From Bradyrhizobium hipponense (lineage in GTDB: Bacteria; Pseudomonadota; Alphaproteobacteria; Rhizobiales; Xanthobacteraceae), in the NCBI RefSeq assembly GCF_008123965.1, contig NZ_VSTH01000010.1:1-50464 (forward strand): a DNA stretch of 50,464 nt, read 5' to 3'. The position numbers and the translations under genes were made by a program. Positions 20,339 to 32,214 of the stretch are shown here, one piece after another. The notes below the pieces were generated by a model, which did no database searches, had not been told where the DNA came from, and saw only the letters and a list, made by a program, of their open reading frames with translations. Position 1 is the first letter of the stretch. Every line of letters starts with the position of its first letter.

Positions 20339-21634
20339 TCAGCCCTTGCGTTCGGGCACGCGCTTGATCCTGGCGCCGAGTGCGTTCAGCCGTTCCTCAA
20401 TGCGCTCGTAGCCGCGCTCGATCTGGTCGGCATTGTTGATCGTCGATGTGCCCTCGGCGCAGACCGCCGCAAGCAGCATCGCCATGCCGGCGCGGATATC
20501 CGGCGAGGTCATCGGCGCGCCGCGCAGGCGGCTGGGTCCGGCGATGATGGCGCGGTGCGGGTCGCACAGCACGATGCGCGCGCCCATCGCGATCAGCTTG
20601 TCGACGAAGAACATCCGCGACTCGAACATCTTCTCGAACATCAGGATCACGCCCTCGCACTGCGTGGCGGTGACGATTGCGATCGACATCAGGTCGGCGG
20701 GGAAGGCCGGCCAGGGCTGGTCCTCCAGCTTCGGCACGTGGCCGCCGAAATCGTCCTGGATCTTCAGCGTCTGGTTCGAGGGCACGATCAGGTCGTCGCC
20801 CTCGACGCGGCAGACGATGCCGAGCCGTTCGAACCCCATGCGGATCGAGCGCAGATGCTCGACGCCGGCGCGCACGATGCGCAAGGGCGAGCGCGTCACG
20901 GCGGCAAGTCCGATCAGCGAGCCGACCTCGATATGGTCAGGCTGGATCCTGTAAGTGACTGAACCCAGCGTCGCCGGCCCGTGCACGATCATGGTGTTGG
21001 TGCCGATGCCTTCGATTCTGGCACCGAGCGCCACCAGGAAGTTGGCGAGGTCCTGCACATGCGGCTCGGAGGCGGCGTTGCGCAAATACGTGATGCCGTC
21101 GGCGGCCACGGCCGCGACCAGCGCGTTCTCGGTCGCGGTGACGCTGGGCTCGTCCAGGAACACGTCGGCGCCGGTGAGCTTCGAAGCGCGGAATTCAAGC
21201 CGGTCGGTCGCGGTCACCTTGGCCCCGAGCTGCTCCAGCGCCAGCATGTGCGTGTCCAGCCGGCGCCGGCCGATGACGTCACCGCCAGGCGGCGGCAGCA
21301 TCACCTCGCCGCAGCGGGCGAGCAGGGGACCTGCGAGCAGGATGGAAGCGCGGATGCGGACGCAGAGCTCGGGGTCGAGATCGGCGGCGCGGATGCTCTT
21401 GGCGTGAATGACAAGCGTATTGCGGGCGGTCCATTCGGCCGACGCGCCGACCGAGCGGATCAGCTCGACCAGCGTCTCGGTGTCGCGGATCCGCGGCACG
21501 TTCTCCAGCGTCACCGGATGCTCGGTGAGCAGCGCGGCCGCGATGATCGGCAGCGCCGAATTCTTGTTGCCGGACGGCTCGATCGAGCCCGAGAGCCGGT
21601 GACCGCCCTCGACGATATATTGGATGGGCGCCAC
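20339..21634 (-). CDS. MurA-type UDP-N-acetylglucosamine 1-carboxyvinyltransferase with Asp in place of catalytic Cys
   Basis: This EPSP-synthase-family enzyme of 431 residues is the first committed step of peptidoglycan synthesis if active: PEP plus UDP-GlcNAc gives enolpyruvyl-UDP-GlcNAc. Lys24/Asn25 (PSGNKNSALP), the Asp in FPADL and the C-terminal ERGYERIEERLNALGA are conserved. The catalytic-loop Cys of E. coli MurA (Cys115, in PGGCTIG) is replaced by Asp119 here (PGGDVIG). The same Cys-to-Asp change in Mycobacterium and Chlamydia MurA gives fosfomycin resistance. I chose GTG 21634, which lies after an AGGA-type ribosome-binding site and starts the family homology; an ATG at 21739 is an alternative. 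It may be a MurA paralogue with a different role. It lies downstream of gyrB. Confidence 0.85.
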   Translation of the reverse strand: MAPIQYIVEGGHRLSGSIEPSGNKNSALPIIAAALLTEHPVTLENVPRIRDTETLVELIRSVGASAEWTARNTLVIHAKSIRAADLDPELCVRIRASILLAGPLLARCGEVMLPPPGGDVIGRRRLDTHMLALEQLGAKVTATDRLEFRASKLTGADVFLDEPSVTATENALVAAVAADGITYLRNAASEPHVQDLANFLVALGARIEGIGTNTMIVHGPATLGSVTYRIQPDHIEVGSLIGLAAVTRSPLRIVRAGVEHLRSIRMGFERLGIVCRVEGDDLIVPSNQTLKIQDDFGGHVPKLEDQPWPAFPADLMSIAIVTATQCEGVILMFEKMFESRMFFVDKLIAMGARIVLCDPHRAIIAGPSRLRGAPMTSPDIRAGMAMLLAAVCAEGTSTINNADQIERGYERIEERLNALGARIKRVPERKG

Positions 21635-21779
21635 TTGGGTTCTGTCCTGTTGATTGAGCCGGGCCGCTTCGGGAGCGGAAAATACAGAGAATTGAGCAGG
21701 GTAGCAATTCTGCACTTGTCGCGGACTGAGGTCGCTCATTGGGCCCGAAGAGGCCTTTGGGCTCGCCGCGTCACAAGAC

Positions 21780-21887
21780 CCTCATGGTGAGGAGCGCGGT
21801 ACGCGCGTCTCGAACCATGAAGGCCCCGCTCTCGCCCGCGGCCATCCTTCGAGACGCCCGCTTGTCGCGGGCTCCTCAGGATGAGGG
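21780..21887. repeat. Palindromic intergenic element, family E copy 1
   Basis: This element contains CCTCATGGTGAGGAGCGCGG and GGGCTCCTCAGGATGAGG, with TTCGAGACGCCCGCTTGTCG between them. Related copies lie at 34291-34402 and 36865-37015. It fills part of the gap between the gyrB and murA-like genes. Confidence 0.85.
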
Positions 21888-21899
21888 CGAATGCAAGCC

Positions 21900-24362
<2,463 letters not shown>

Positions 24363-24616
24363 TCAGCGGCGCAAAAAGGCGCTGATTGCAGCTATTTGTG
24401 CCATGAAAGGAGGATTGCGCCTAGCGCAAAGTATCCTCCCGCAACCCTTTGAGCAGATAGGGATTTTCGCCCGGTTTTCAAGCCGTTTGAAAGCTGATTT
24501 GGGGCACTGCGAAAAGCCCGATTCGGCCCCTGGTTTTCAGTCCCGGAAGGCGTGGATTTTGCGGGTATGGGAAGCGCGGTTCCGAGACGCCTTGCGCGCC
24601 CCGGAACGACCCGCGC

Positions 24617-26767
24617 TCAGTACATCTGCAGCGGCAGGACATCGCCGCTCGGCCCCACCATGAGGCCCCAGGTATCGCCGGCGGCCACGGTGAGGGTCTC
24701 ATTGCGGGCGGGATGCCCGGCCACGCGCAGCGCATATTGGTACTTGCCGGGCGGCAGGTCGAGCATCGGGCCTTTCGGCGATTGCGGGCTGCCAGCACCG
24801 GCTGCGATCTTGATGGTCTGCTTGTTGATCGTCAGCGCAGCTTCCTTTTGCCCCACATTGCCGAGCATCAGCCTGGCCTGTCCGGGCTTCGGCATGATGT
24901 CGGCCCTGGTCGCGGCATCCGGATTCTTCTGCGCCAGATTGACCGTGGTCTCGCCCCCGGCGCGGCCGAGCTTGAGCACGGCGGGGCCCTGCGGCGAGGT
25001 GAAGTCGATCTGCGCGCGTTCTGCGGACACGGTCGCACCGTTGGCCTTTTCCTCCCAGCCGAGCTTTCCAAGTTCGGATCGGTAGAAGGCCAGGACGTCG
25101 CCAAGCGGGGCAGGGATGCTGGCTTCCAACTCGCGGCGGAATGGGGCCTCGCTGCCCGGCAGCTTTGTAGCGGCAAGCGAGGTCGATGAACGCTGCGTCG
25201 GTACCGGCAGTTGAGATTCGGAATCGGGCTTGAGCGGCTCCGCGGATTTGGCCTGTGCCTCGGCCGCAGGCTTGGCTGCGGCCACCATGAGGCCGGAGCC
25301 GTCGGCGCGGACATTCACCTTCGGGCCCATCTGCATCACGGTCATCGAGACCGCCTTGCCGGCTTTCGAGAACTCCATCATCGCCATGTTGGGCTGGTTG
25401 ATGACTGATGGTTGCTCCTTCCAGCCCGCGGACTTCAGCGAGGCGCGATAGAAGGCGGTGAGCGCTTTCACGCTTGAGCTGGACGAGAATTCGAGCTGGC
25501 CGTCGTCGCCCGCGAATTTCACGCCCTCGGCCGTTTCGGGGAGCGGCACAGGCGTTTTGCTGTCAGCGAGCGCGTTCAGCGGCGCGTCGGACAGTGTTGC
25601 GGCCTGCGTCTTGCGGCGGATTTCGTCGGCGGCGATGACCTGCTTGGCGGCCGTCTCCGCATCCTTGAAGAATCTTTCGTCGGCTTCCTTCTTCGCCTTG
25701 ATCCGCGCCGCCAGCGCCGCTTCCGTCAACTGCGTGGCCATGCTGACAATGGTGAAATCATATTTGCGGCCGAGCCGCAGCACGCCGCTTTCCTCGGCCG
25801 AGGAGACCTTGATCGCCATTTCGTCGTCCGTGGCAACCGTCGCGTTGCCATTCTCCTGCCATCCGCGCGCAGCGAGCTCGCGACGATAGAAGGCGAGCAC
25901 CGCGGGCAGCTCGGCCATTACGGCGGCCGACATCTCGCGCTTGTCGGAGCTGGCGCTGCCCTTACCCATGGCCGTCTTGGTTGGACTCGGCCGCGGCAGG
26001 CCGGCGAGGTCGCTGTCTGCCCTGAGATCGGCGGGGAGAGCGAAGGGCGCGATCCTGATGTCGACATTGGTCCTGCCGTCGTCGCGGCGCGTCAGCGTCA
26101 GCATGACCGGCTTCTGCTTGTAGAAGCCGGTGACGTCGCCGTCGGGATGGTCGAAGAACGCGCGCTGGCCATTCGGAACGGTCTCGTCCAGACCGGTCGT
26201 CGTCCAGGGGGCGGCCGTCTCGGGTGTCAGCTTCCGCCAGCCGATCGCCGCCATCTGGCTGGTGTAGAAATCCGATGTTGTATCGGGCGCGGTTGGCGCG
26301 ACGCAGCCCAGATAGGGCCTTGTGCCATCGAACACGATGTCGCTTGCGCCCTCGGGGAACGGCACGTTCGAATAGATCCGGTCGGTCGTGTAATAGACCA
26401 CGGACTGGTCGGGCCGGCCGAGTGCTTGGGTGAAATGAACCGAAAGTCCCTGCCGCCCCTTCTTGAATTTCAGCGTGGTGCTTTTTTCCTCCAGCGGCAT
26501 CACATAGGGCACCCAGCCGTCGGCACTCAGGAGCTTTCGCACGGCGGGCAATGTCACCACCTGTGGCGTCGGCACGCGATATTCCACGCGGTAGCGATCC
26601 GGGTGCGATGTGTCCTCAACCGCGCCCTCGAGCTGCGGCAGGGCGTGCACGTCGACGATGCCGTCGTCAGCGCGCGCGGGAAGCGAAGCGCTCGCCATGA
26701 ACAGAAGGCTGCAGGCAAGCAGCCGCCAGCGTGCCGGGACCTGGGCCCCGCGCTTGATCATCGACAT
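24617..26767 (-). CDS. Secreted modular protein with repeated FYR-GW units
   Basis: I do not recognise a named family. This 716-residue protein has a signal peptide (LLACSLLFMASASLPARA, residues 17-34), so it is probably periplasmic. Two to three diverged and three clear copies of a module occur: LPAVRKLLSADGWVP (73-87), DFYTSQMAAIGWRKL (166-180), LPAVLAFYRRELAARGWQ (287-304), VKALTAFYRASLKSAGWKE (432-450) and LGDVLAFYRSELGKLGWEE (555-573). Each is followed by about 40 residues of strand-rich sequence. The C-terminal tail (600-716) resembles a PEGA-like domain. The ATG at 26767 follows AGGAG; a TTG two codons earlier is possible. It lies between recF and gyrB. The function is unknown. Confidence 0.8.
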   Translation of the reverse strand: MSMIKRGAQVPARWRLLACSLLFMASASLPARADDGIVDVHALPQLEGAVEDTSHPDRYRVEYRVPTPQVVTLPAVRKLLSADGWVPYVMPLEEKSTTLKFKKGRQGLSVHFTQALGRPDQSVVYYTTDRIYSNVPFPEGASDIVFDGTRPYLGCVAPTAPDTTSDFYTSQMAAIGWRKLTPETAAPWTTTGLDETVPNGQRAFFDHPDGDVTGFYKQKPVMLTLTRRDDGRTNVDIRIAPFALPADLRADSDLAGLPRPSPTKTAMGKGSASSDKREMSAAVMAELPAVLAFYRRELAARGWQENGNATVATDDEMAIKVSSAEESGVLRLGRKYDFTIVSMATQLTEAALAARIKAKKEADERFFKDAETAAKQVIAADEIRRKTQAATLSDAPLNALADSKTPVPLPETAEGVKFAGDDGQLEFSSSSSVKALTAFYRASLKSAGWKEQPSVINQPNMAMMEFSKAGKAVSMTVMQMGPKVNVRADGSGLMVAAAKPAAEAQAKSAEPLKPDSESQLPVPTQRSSTSLAATKLPGSEAPFRRELEASIPAPLGDVLAFYRSELGKLGWEEKANGATVSAERAQIDFTSPQGPAVLKLGRAGGETTVNLAQKNPDAATRADIMPKPGQARLMLGNVGQKEAALTINKQTIKIAAGAGSPQSPKGPMLDLPPGKYQYALRVAGHPARNETLTVAAGDTWGLMVGPSGDVLPLQMY

Positions 26768-26888
26768 CGCCAAAACTCCTGGATTTCGCGCCGGTCTTCA
26801 TTCCACGCGCGACTGCAGGCTGCGACACCGTCGGCGCGGCCTCAGACAACTAGTCGCGGCAGGAACCGGAGAGGTTCAACAGGGGCAG

Positions 26889-28025
26889 CTAGCGCCGGGC
26901 CGACACCCGTCCGTTCTCGACGTCGAAAACGTCGCCCCCGGCGCTGATCTCGGCGAAGGCAGCGGGATCCGCGCCGGTCAGCCACACCTGCGCGCCGAGC
27001 TTGCGCAACTCCTCGAACAGCGCTGTACGCCGGTTCGGATCGAGATGGGCGACGACTTCGTCGAGCAGCAGCAGCGGCACGATGCCGGTCATCTCGGCCA
27101 CCAGGCTCGCATGCGCCAGCACAAGGCCGATCAGCAGCGCCTTTTGCTCGCCGGTCGAGGCATCGCGCGCCGGCATACCTTTCGGCGCATAGATCACCTG
27201 CAGGTCGGTGAGATGCGGGCCGTCGGTGGTGCGGCCGGCAATGGCGTCGCGCGGACGGTTGTCGCGCAGGATCTGGCGGTAACGGTCCTCGACCGCGGTC
27301 GCGGTCTCCGTGAGCAGCGCGTTCTCCATCCAGCCGTCGAGCGCGATCTGAGCCGACGGGAAGGCGGAGGCCTGCGCGCGCATGTTCAGCATGCCCGTCA
27401 GCCGTGCGGCGGTCTGGCCGCGCGTGGCCGCCACCGCGACCGCAAGCTCGGCGGTTTCGCGCTCGATCGCGTCACACCAATGGTCGTCATAGTTGCGGGT
27501 CTCGAGCAGGCGGTTGCGCGAGCGCAACGAGCGTTCGAGCGCCGAGATGCGGCTGGAGTGGTCGCTGTCGATGGCGAGCACAAGGCGGTCGAAGAAGCGC
27601 CGCCGCTCGGAGCCTGCGCCCATGAACAGCCCGTCCATCGCCGGCGTCAGCCAGACCATACGGATGTGGTCGCCGAAGCTGCTGGCCGAATTGACCGGCT
27701 CGCGGTCGATGCGGCAGCGCCGGCTGACCGCGCCATCGGGCAGCGGGGCGTCAATGCCGGTGCCGAGCGTGGCAAGGCCCAGCGCGCCCTCGACCTGCGC
27801 GGACACCGCCCAGGAGCCGTCGCCCTGGTTGTCGGCAACGTCGTCCAGCGTCGCGCGGCGCAAGCCGCGGCCCGGCGACAGAAACGAGATCGCCTCGATG
27901 CAATTGGTCTTGCCCGCCCCGTTGGGCCCGACCAGCGCCACCATGTCAGCCGCCGTCTCGAGCCCCGCCGCCCGATAATTGCGAAAATGCGTCAACGTCA
28001 GGCGATGAATGCGGGAAGGGGTCAT
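26889..28025 (-). CDS. recF: DNA replication and repair protein RecF
   Basis: This SMC-like ATPase of 378 residues helps load RecA at gaps via RecFOR. The Walker A motif is GPNGAGKTN (33-41, in VALVGPNGAGKTNCIEA). A Q-loop/linker region (RRRFFDRLVLAID) follows, the ABC signature lies at STGEQKALLIGLVLAHA, and Walker B is PLLLLDEVVAHLDPNRR near 320. The length is normal for alphaproteobacteria. It lies downstream of dnaN with a palindromic element between, and upstream of the modular secreted-protein gene. Confidence 0.96.
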   Translation of the reverse strand: MTPSRIHRLTLTHFRNYRAAGLETAADMVALVGPNGAGKTNCIEAISFLSPGRGLRRATLDDVADNQGDGSWAVSAQVEGALGLATLGTGIDAPLPDGAVSRRCRIDREPVNSASSFGDHIRMVWLTPAMDGLFMGAGSERRRFFDRLVLAIDSDHSSRISALERSLRSRNRLLETRNYDDHWCDAIERETAELAVAVAATRGQTAARLTGMLNMRAQASAFPSAQIALDGWMENALLTETATAVEDRYRQILRDNRPRDAIAGRTTDGPHLTDLQVIYAPKGMPARDASTGEQKALLIGLVLAHASLVAEMTGIVPLLLLDEVVAHLDPNRRTALFEELRKLGAQVWLTGADPAAFAEISAGGDVFDVENGRVSARR

Positions 28026-28077
28026 ATTGTTTTTGTCATTGCCGGGCTGCGCTTACCCTCCCCCTTGTGGGGTCAGC

Positions 28078-28206
28078 AGTAGGGTGGGCAAAGCTTCCGC
28101 CGCAGCTCGAAGAGCGAAGGCGAAAGCGTGCCCACCATGCAATGGCCGAGATCGCCGAGAGGTGGTGGGCACGGCACGCGAAGAGCGTGCCTTTGCCCAC
28201 CCTACA
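28078..28206. repeat. Palindromic intergenic element, family G
   Basis: This element has arms TAGGGTGGGCAAAGC and TTTGCCCACCCTAC, with inner CGTGCCCACCA and GGTGGTGGGCACG. A fragment of a CCCTCCCCCTTGTGGGG unit (28052-28068) precedes it. It lies between the dnaN end and the recF start. Confidence 0.8.
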
Positions 28207-28227
28207 CCTTTGAGGGCCGATTGAAAC

Positions 28228-29346
28228 TCACACCCGCATCGGCATCAGCACGTACAACGCGCTCTTGTCGTCGCGGTCTTGCACCAAGGTCGGCGAGCCG
28301 GGGTCGGCGAGCCTCAGTGTTGCGACCTCACCTTCGATCTGGGAAGCGATGTCGAGCAGATAGCGCGAGTTGAAGCCGATATCGAGCGCGTCGGAGGCGT
28401 ATTCGACCTCGATCTCCTCTGTCGCGCTGCCGGAATCCGGATTGGTCACCGACAGCACCAGCTTGCCCGGCGACAGCGAGAGCTTCACGGCGCGGCCGCG
28501 CTCGCTGGAGATGGTCGAGACGCGGTCGACCGCGTTCTCGAAGTCCTTCTTGTCGACCACCAGTTCCTTGTCGTTGTTCTGCGGAATGACGCGGCCATAA
28601 TCGGGGAAGGTGCCGTCGATCAGCTTCGAGGTCAGCACCACATTGCCGATGGTGAAGCGGATCTTCGCCTGCGACAGCTCGATCGTGACCTCGGCCTCGT
28701 TGTCCTCGATCAGCCGTTGCACCTCGCCGACCGTCTTGCGCGGGACGATGACGCCGGGCATGCCGTCGGCGCCCTTGGGCTGGACCAGGTCGAGCTGGGC
28801 GAGACGGTGGCCGTCGGTGGCGACGCCGCGCAAGGTGGCGGCCTTCGCGGTGCCGGCGGCGTGCAGATAGATGCCGTTGAGATAGTAGCGCGTCTCCTCG
28901 GTCGAGATCGCGAACTGGGTGCGGTCGATCAGCCGCTTGACGTCCTTGGCGGCGAGCGAGAACGAATGCGACATGTCGCCGGCGGCCAGATCCGGAAAAT
29001 CATTCTCCGGCAGGGTCTGCAGCGTGAAGCGCGAGCGGCCGGCGCGGATCGCCAGCACGGCGCGGTCGCCGTCGGCCTCCAGCACGATCTGCGAGCCGTC
29101 CGGCAGCTTGCGCACGATGTCGTAGAACATGTGCGCCGGCACGGTCGTGGAGCCGGCGGTCGCAGTCTCGGCCGCGAGCGTTTCCGTCACCTCGAGATCG
29201 AGGTCGGTCGCCTTCAGCGACAGTTTGGCGTTCTCGGCGCGGACCAGGACGTTGCCGAGGATCGGAATCGTGTTGCGGCGCTCGACCACGCGGTGGACAT
29301 GGCCCAGCGATTTCAGGAGTTGCGCGCGTTCGACCGTAACCTTCAT
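28228..29346 (-). CDS. dnaN: DNA polymerase III subunit beta (sliding clamp)
   Basis: This ring-shaped processivity factor of 372 residues tethers DNA polymerase III and other partners to DNA. It starts MKVTVERAQLLKSLGHVHRV and has three repeated domains. Recognisable segments are RRNTIPILGNVL, TLPENDFPDL, FAISTEETRYYLNGI, VATDGHRLAQ, TSKLIDGTFPDYGRVIP and GFNSRYLLDI, plus the canonical C-terminal YVLMPMRV. The ATG at 29346 gives the standard N-terminus; an ATG at 29379 would add 11 residues. It lies 263 bp downstream of dnaA, past a strong terminator, so dnaN probably has its own promoter. Confidence 0.98.
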   Translation of the reverse strand: MKVTVERAQLLKSLGHVHRVVERRNTIPILGNVLVRAENAKLSLKATDLDLEVTETLAAETATAGSTTVPAHMFYDIVRKLPDGSQIVLEADGDRAVLAIRAGRSRFTLQTLPENDFPDLAAGDMSHSFSLAAKDVKRLIDRTQFAISTEETRYYLNGIYLHAAGTAKAATLRGVATDGHRLAQLDLVQPKGADGMPGVIVPRKTVGEVQRLIEDNEAEVTIELSQAKIRFTIGNVVLTSKLIDGTFPDYGRVIPQNNDKELVVDKKDFENAVDRVSTISSERGRAVKLSLSPGKLVLSVTNPDSGSATEEIEVEYASDALDIGFNSRYLLDIASQIEGEVATLRLADPGSPTLVQDRDDKSALYVLMPMRV

Positions 29347-29542
29347 TGCACTACTCGCCCGATCCCCAAGGAAACACAACGTTGAAAAAGCCGGACGGCC
29401 GAAAAGCGCGCCGCGGCACCGAAGACCCCGAAAAGCCGGATCACCCAGCCGATATGACCAAAGCCGTCAGGGTCGCGCAAGGTGGCGCGGATAGCCTTGG
29501 GTTTCAAGGGATTGGGAGGCAGTTCCCCCACGATTTACAGGC

Positions 29543-29581
29543 AAAAACGCCGCCGCCGCCCCGGCGTGGCCGGGGCGGCGG
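29543..29581 (-). terminator. Rho-independent terminator of dnaA
   Basis: The minus strand reads a 13-bp GC-only stem (29553-29565 with 29569-29581) with a 3-nt loop, followed after CG by five T residues (A43-A47 on the plus strand). It lies 29 bp past the dnaA stop codon. It implies that dnaA and dnaN are transcribed separately, or that dnaN depends on read-through. Confidence 0.8.
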
Positions 29582-29609
29582 TCGAACGGGGAAAGGTGAG
29601 CCTAGGCGT

Positions 29610-31022
29610 TTATTCCTGAAGCTGGCGCTTGAGCGATTCAACCTCTTCCGACAGTGCCGTGTCCTTGCTGACCAGGGCCTCGATCTTGCGCACGGCGTGC
29701 AGCACCGTGGTGTGGTCGCGTCCGCCGAAGCGGCGGCCGATCTCCGGCAGCGAGCGCAGGGTCAGCGTCTTGGCGAGGTACATCGCCACCTGGCGCGGGC
29801 GCACCACGTTGGCGGTCCGGCGCGAGGACAAGAGGTCGGAGCGGCTGACATTATACTGCCGCGCGACCACGCGCTGGATGTCCTCGATCTTGATCCGCTT
29901 CGGCTCCTGCGGCCGGATCAGGTCGCGCACCTCGTGCTCCGCCATCTCCAGCGTCACCGGCCGGTTATTGAGTTTCGAGTGCGCAAGCAGACGGTTGATC
30001 GCACCTTCGAGATCCCTGCCGTTGTGGGTGATGGCGCGGGCCAGATAGGTCAGCACCTCCTCCGGCACCTCGAACGTTGCATGATGGGCGCGCGCGGCTG
30101 CGACGCGCGACTTGAGGATGCCGTGCCGCAATTCTTCGCCGAGCGAGCCCATCTCGACCACGAGGCCGCCGGCCAGCCGCGAGCGCACGCGGTCATCGAG
30201 GCTTTCGAGGTCGGACGGCGGACGGTCGGCCGCGATCACGACCTGGCGGCCGGCATCGATCAGCGCGTTCAGCGTGTGACAGAATTCGGCCTGGGTCGAC
30301 TTGCCCTGCAGGAACTGCAGATCGTCGATCACCAGCACGTCGATGCCGCGCAGCGCCTCCTTGAAGGCGAGGGCCGTCTGCGTCTTCAGCGCGGCGACGA
30401 AGCCGTACATGAACTTTTCGGCCGTGAGATAAAGCACCTTGCGCTCGTTGCCGGAATTGCCGGCCCAGGTCACCGCCTGGAGCAGATGCGTCTTGCCCAG
30501 CCCGACCCCGGCATGGATGTAGAGCGGGTTGAACATCACCGGATCGCCTCTGCGACCTTCCGCGACCTGGCGCGCTGCCGCATGGGCCAGCGTGTTGGAG
30601 CGGCCGACGACGAAGCTTGCGAAGGTCAGGCGCGGATCGAGCGGCGAGCCGCCAAGCGCATCATGATTGGCGGAGACCGGCACGGTCGCGGTCGAGCGCA
30701 GCTCGGATGTCGGCGCGCGGCGCATCTCGACCGGCGCGGGCGCTTCCTTCGGCGGCGCGATCGGGCGCACCGCGGTGCGCACGGTGAGATCGATGCGATG
30801 CACTTCCGGCATTTCGGCCTGCCAGCACGACAGCACGCGCTCGGCGTAATGGGCCTGGATCCAGCTCTTCAGGAAGCGGGTCGGGACCGAGAGCCGCACG
30901 CTTTCTTCCTGCACGCCTTCCAAATCCATGCGCGCAAACCAGCTCGTGTAGACGTCTTCGCCAACGCTCGAGCGCAGCCGACCCTTCACGCGTGACCAGC
31001 GATCCTGTTCCGGTGTTGTCAT
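29610..31022 (-). CDS. dnaA: Chromosomal replication initiator protein DnaA
   Basis: This AAA+ initiator of 470 residues opens the replication origin. The N-terminal domain ([20 protein letters not shown]) contacts helicase. A linker rich in Pro/Ala (residues 80-120) follows, then the ATPase core with Walker [13 protein letters not shown], Walker [21 protein letters not shown] and sensor region [14 protein letters not shown]. The C-terminal DNA-binding domain carries the signature [17 protein letters not shown] (DnaA box recognition). The ATG at 31022 fits the family. The upstream 1.27 kb is non-coding and carries a perfect DnaA box. Confidence 0.98.
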   Translation of the reverse strand: MTTPEQDRWSRVKGRLRSSVGEDVYTSWFARMDLEGVQEESVRLSVPTRFLKSWIQAHYAERVLSCWQAEMPEVHRIDLTVRTAVRPIAPPKEAPAPVEMRRAPTSELRSTATVPVSANHDALGGSPLDPRLTFASFVVGRSNTLAHAAARQVAEGRRGDPVMFNPLYIHAGVGLGKTHLLQAVTWAGNSGNERKVLYLTAEKFMYGFVAALKTQTALAFKEALRGIDVLVIDDLQFLQGKSTQAEFCHTLNALIDAGRQVVIAADRPPSDLESLDDRVRSRLAGGLVVEMGSLGEELRHGILKSRVAAARAHHATFEVPEEVLTYLARAITHNGRDLEGAINRLLAHSKLNNRPVTLEMAEHEVRDLIRPQEPKRIKIEDIQRVVARQYNVSRSDLLSSRRTANVVRPRQVAMYLAKTLTLRSLPEIGRRFGGRDHTTVLHAVRKIEALVSKDTALSEEVESLKRQLQE

Positions 31023-31911
31023 CGTTTGAAAACTTTTCTTGAGAGATAAGGTTGCGTGGTGGTGGGCGCCATGCAGGGTTCCTGCCAGGACCCCTAGAAT
31101 GGCGAGACCTCAAGCGATTCCATCCTCAGGCATGGCTCGACCGTTCGGCGAGAACGCCGCGCCCGATCGATGATGTCAGAGATGGAGGGGTCGCGAGGTC
31201 AGCGCGTACTCGGCGCTCTGTTACACGCGGGAGGCTGAAGGTCGGACGGATCTAGGACGGCGTCGCTGCAAAGGAAAACCTGTTTCAATACCGCGTTGAG
31301 TCCGTAAGACATGATACCTCCCCGTCCTGCCGTGATTGCTCACGGCAAGGTCCTGCGTGTCCTGAAGACAACCCCGTCAAAAGCCGCGACTGTCCTGCCC
31401 TCTGTACAAGTCGTTCGCCTGGCTTCGCCATCGTGCGTGTCGGGTAGCTTCAACCGTCTCTCATTTGCGCTCGGCGCGAACGAGACCCTTAAGATCCCGC
31501 TTGGAAACGTTCAGACAAAGAACTACCGTTCCCATATCGCTATGGGTTTCGAACCGACCATCGCTTGATTAAGCGCCGCCAACGTGCACATCGCCGCCGA
31601 TTTGCACGCTCGCCCCGTTTTCCAAAACCGCGCTGGTCTCAAGATCGTGGGCGCCGCGAACGACTTAAGGAATACACTATGCGGAAAGACTCGCAACGAA
31701 ATTGATTCACACTTGAGGCATCAAAAAACTTGATCTGCGTTAACGCCGCGCGCGAGTTGTTCACAGGCTTGAGAGCAACGTTTTGAATCAGCGCACAGAA
31801 TCGAAGACGAAACGCGATGTGTGACATTTCTCGAACGCCGACCAAAAATATTTTACAAAACCTTCACGCGAGTGCCGCGCCGGCTCATTTTCCAAATGCT
31901 TGTCGTCACTA

Positions 31912-31920
31912 TGTGGATAA
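31912..31920 (-). promoter_or_regulatory. DnaA box (TTATCCACA, perfect)
   Basis: The minus strand reads TTATCCACA, the consensus high-affinity DnaA binding site. It lies about 890 bp upstream of the dnaA start, in the AT-richer part of the gap. It could belong to dnaA autoregulation or to a replication origin. One site alone does not define oriC. Confidence 0.7.
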
Positions 31921-32188
31921 GTGATTATCGAAGCACCGTTTTTTGAGTCTCGTTTCGCAGGGTAACTCCACCGCGATACCCGTTCCGGTAAACTACGGTG
32001 CGCAGAGCTCGGGCGCGCGCGAATTCAACTTGAGCCCGCCTCGCAAGGGTTTTTCGCAGCGCACTCGCCGTTTCCAGTCTTGCGTTTCCAGTCTTGCAAA
32101 ATCGCCGGCAGGTAAAATTACGGAGCGCAGCTCGTCGACCATCCCGAGCGGGCGCCGAACGACCGCAGGCGCGATTATGACAGGCAAC

Positions 32189-32214
32189 AAAAAAGCCCGG
32201 CGAGATGCCGGGCT
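32189..32214 (-). terminator. Rho-independent terminator of rpsT
   Basis: On the minus strand, an 8-bp stem AGCCCGGC/GCCGGGCT (32194-32201 with 32207-32214) with the loop ATCTC is followed by six T. It lies about 78 bp downstream of the rpsT stop codon, on the minus strand. Confidence 0.85.

Noticed and set aside
29346..30995. 549-codon open frame opposite dnaA
   Set aside because: It is antisense to dnaA and its leader, with no ribosome-binding site or protein family.
31538..31556. tRNA-like GGTTTCGAACC sequence
   Set aside because: It resembles a T-arm, but no matching acceptor, D or anticodon arms could be found around it.
31311..31568. 85-codon open frame upstream of dnaA as a gene
   Set aside because: Codon use does not fit the high third-position GC of true genes here, no ribosome-binding site is seen and no family is recognised. 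It is kept only as a low-interest finding.
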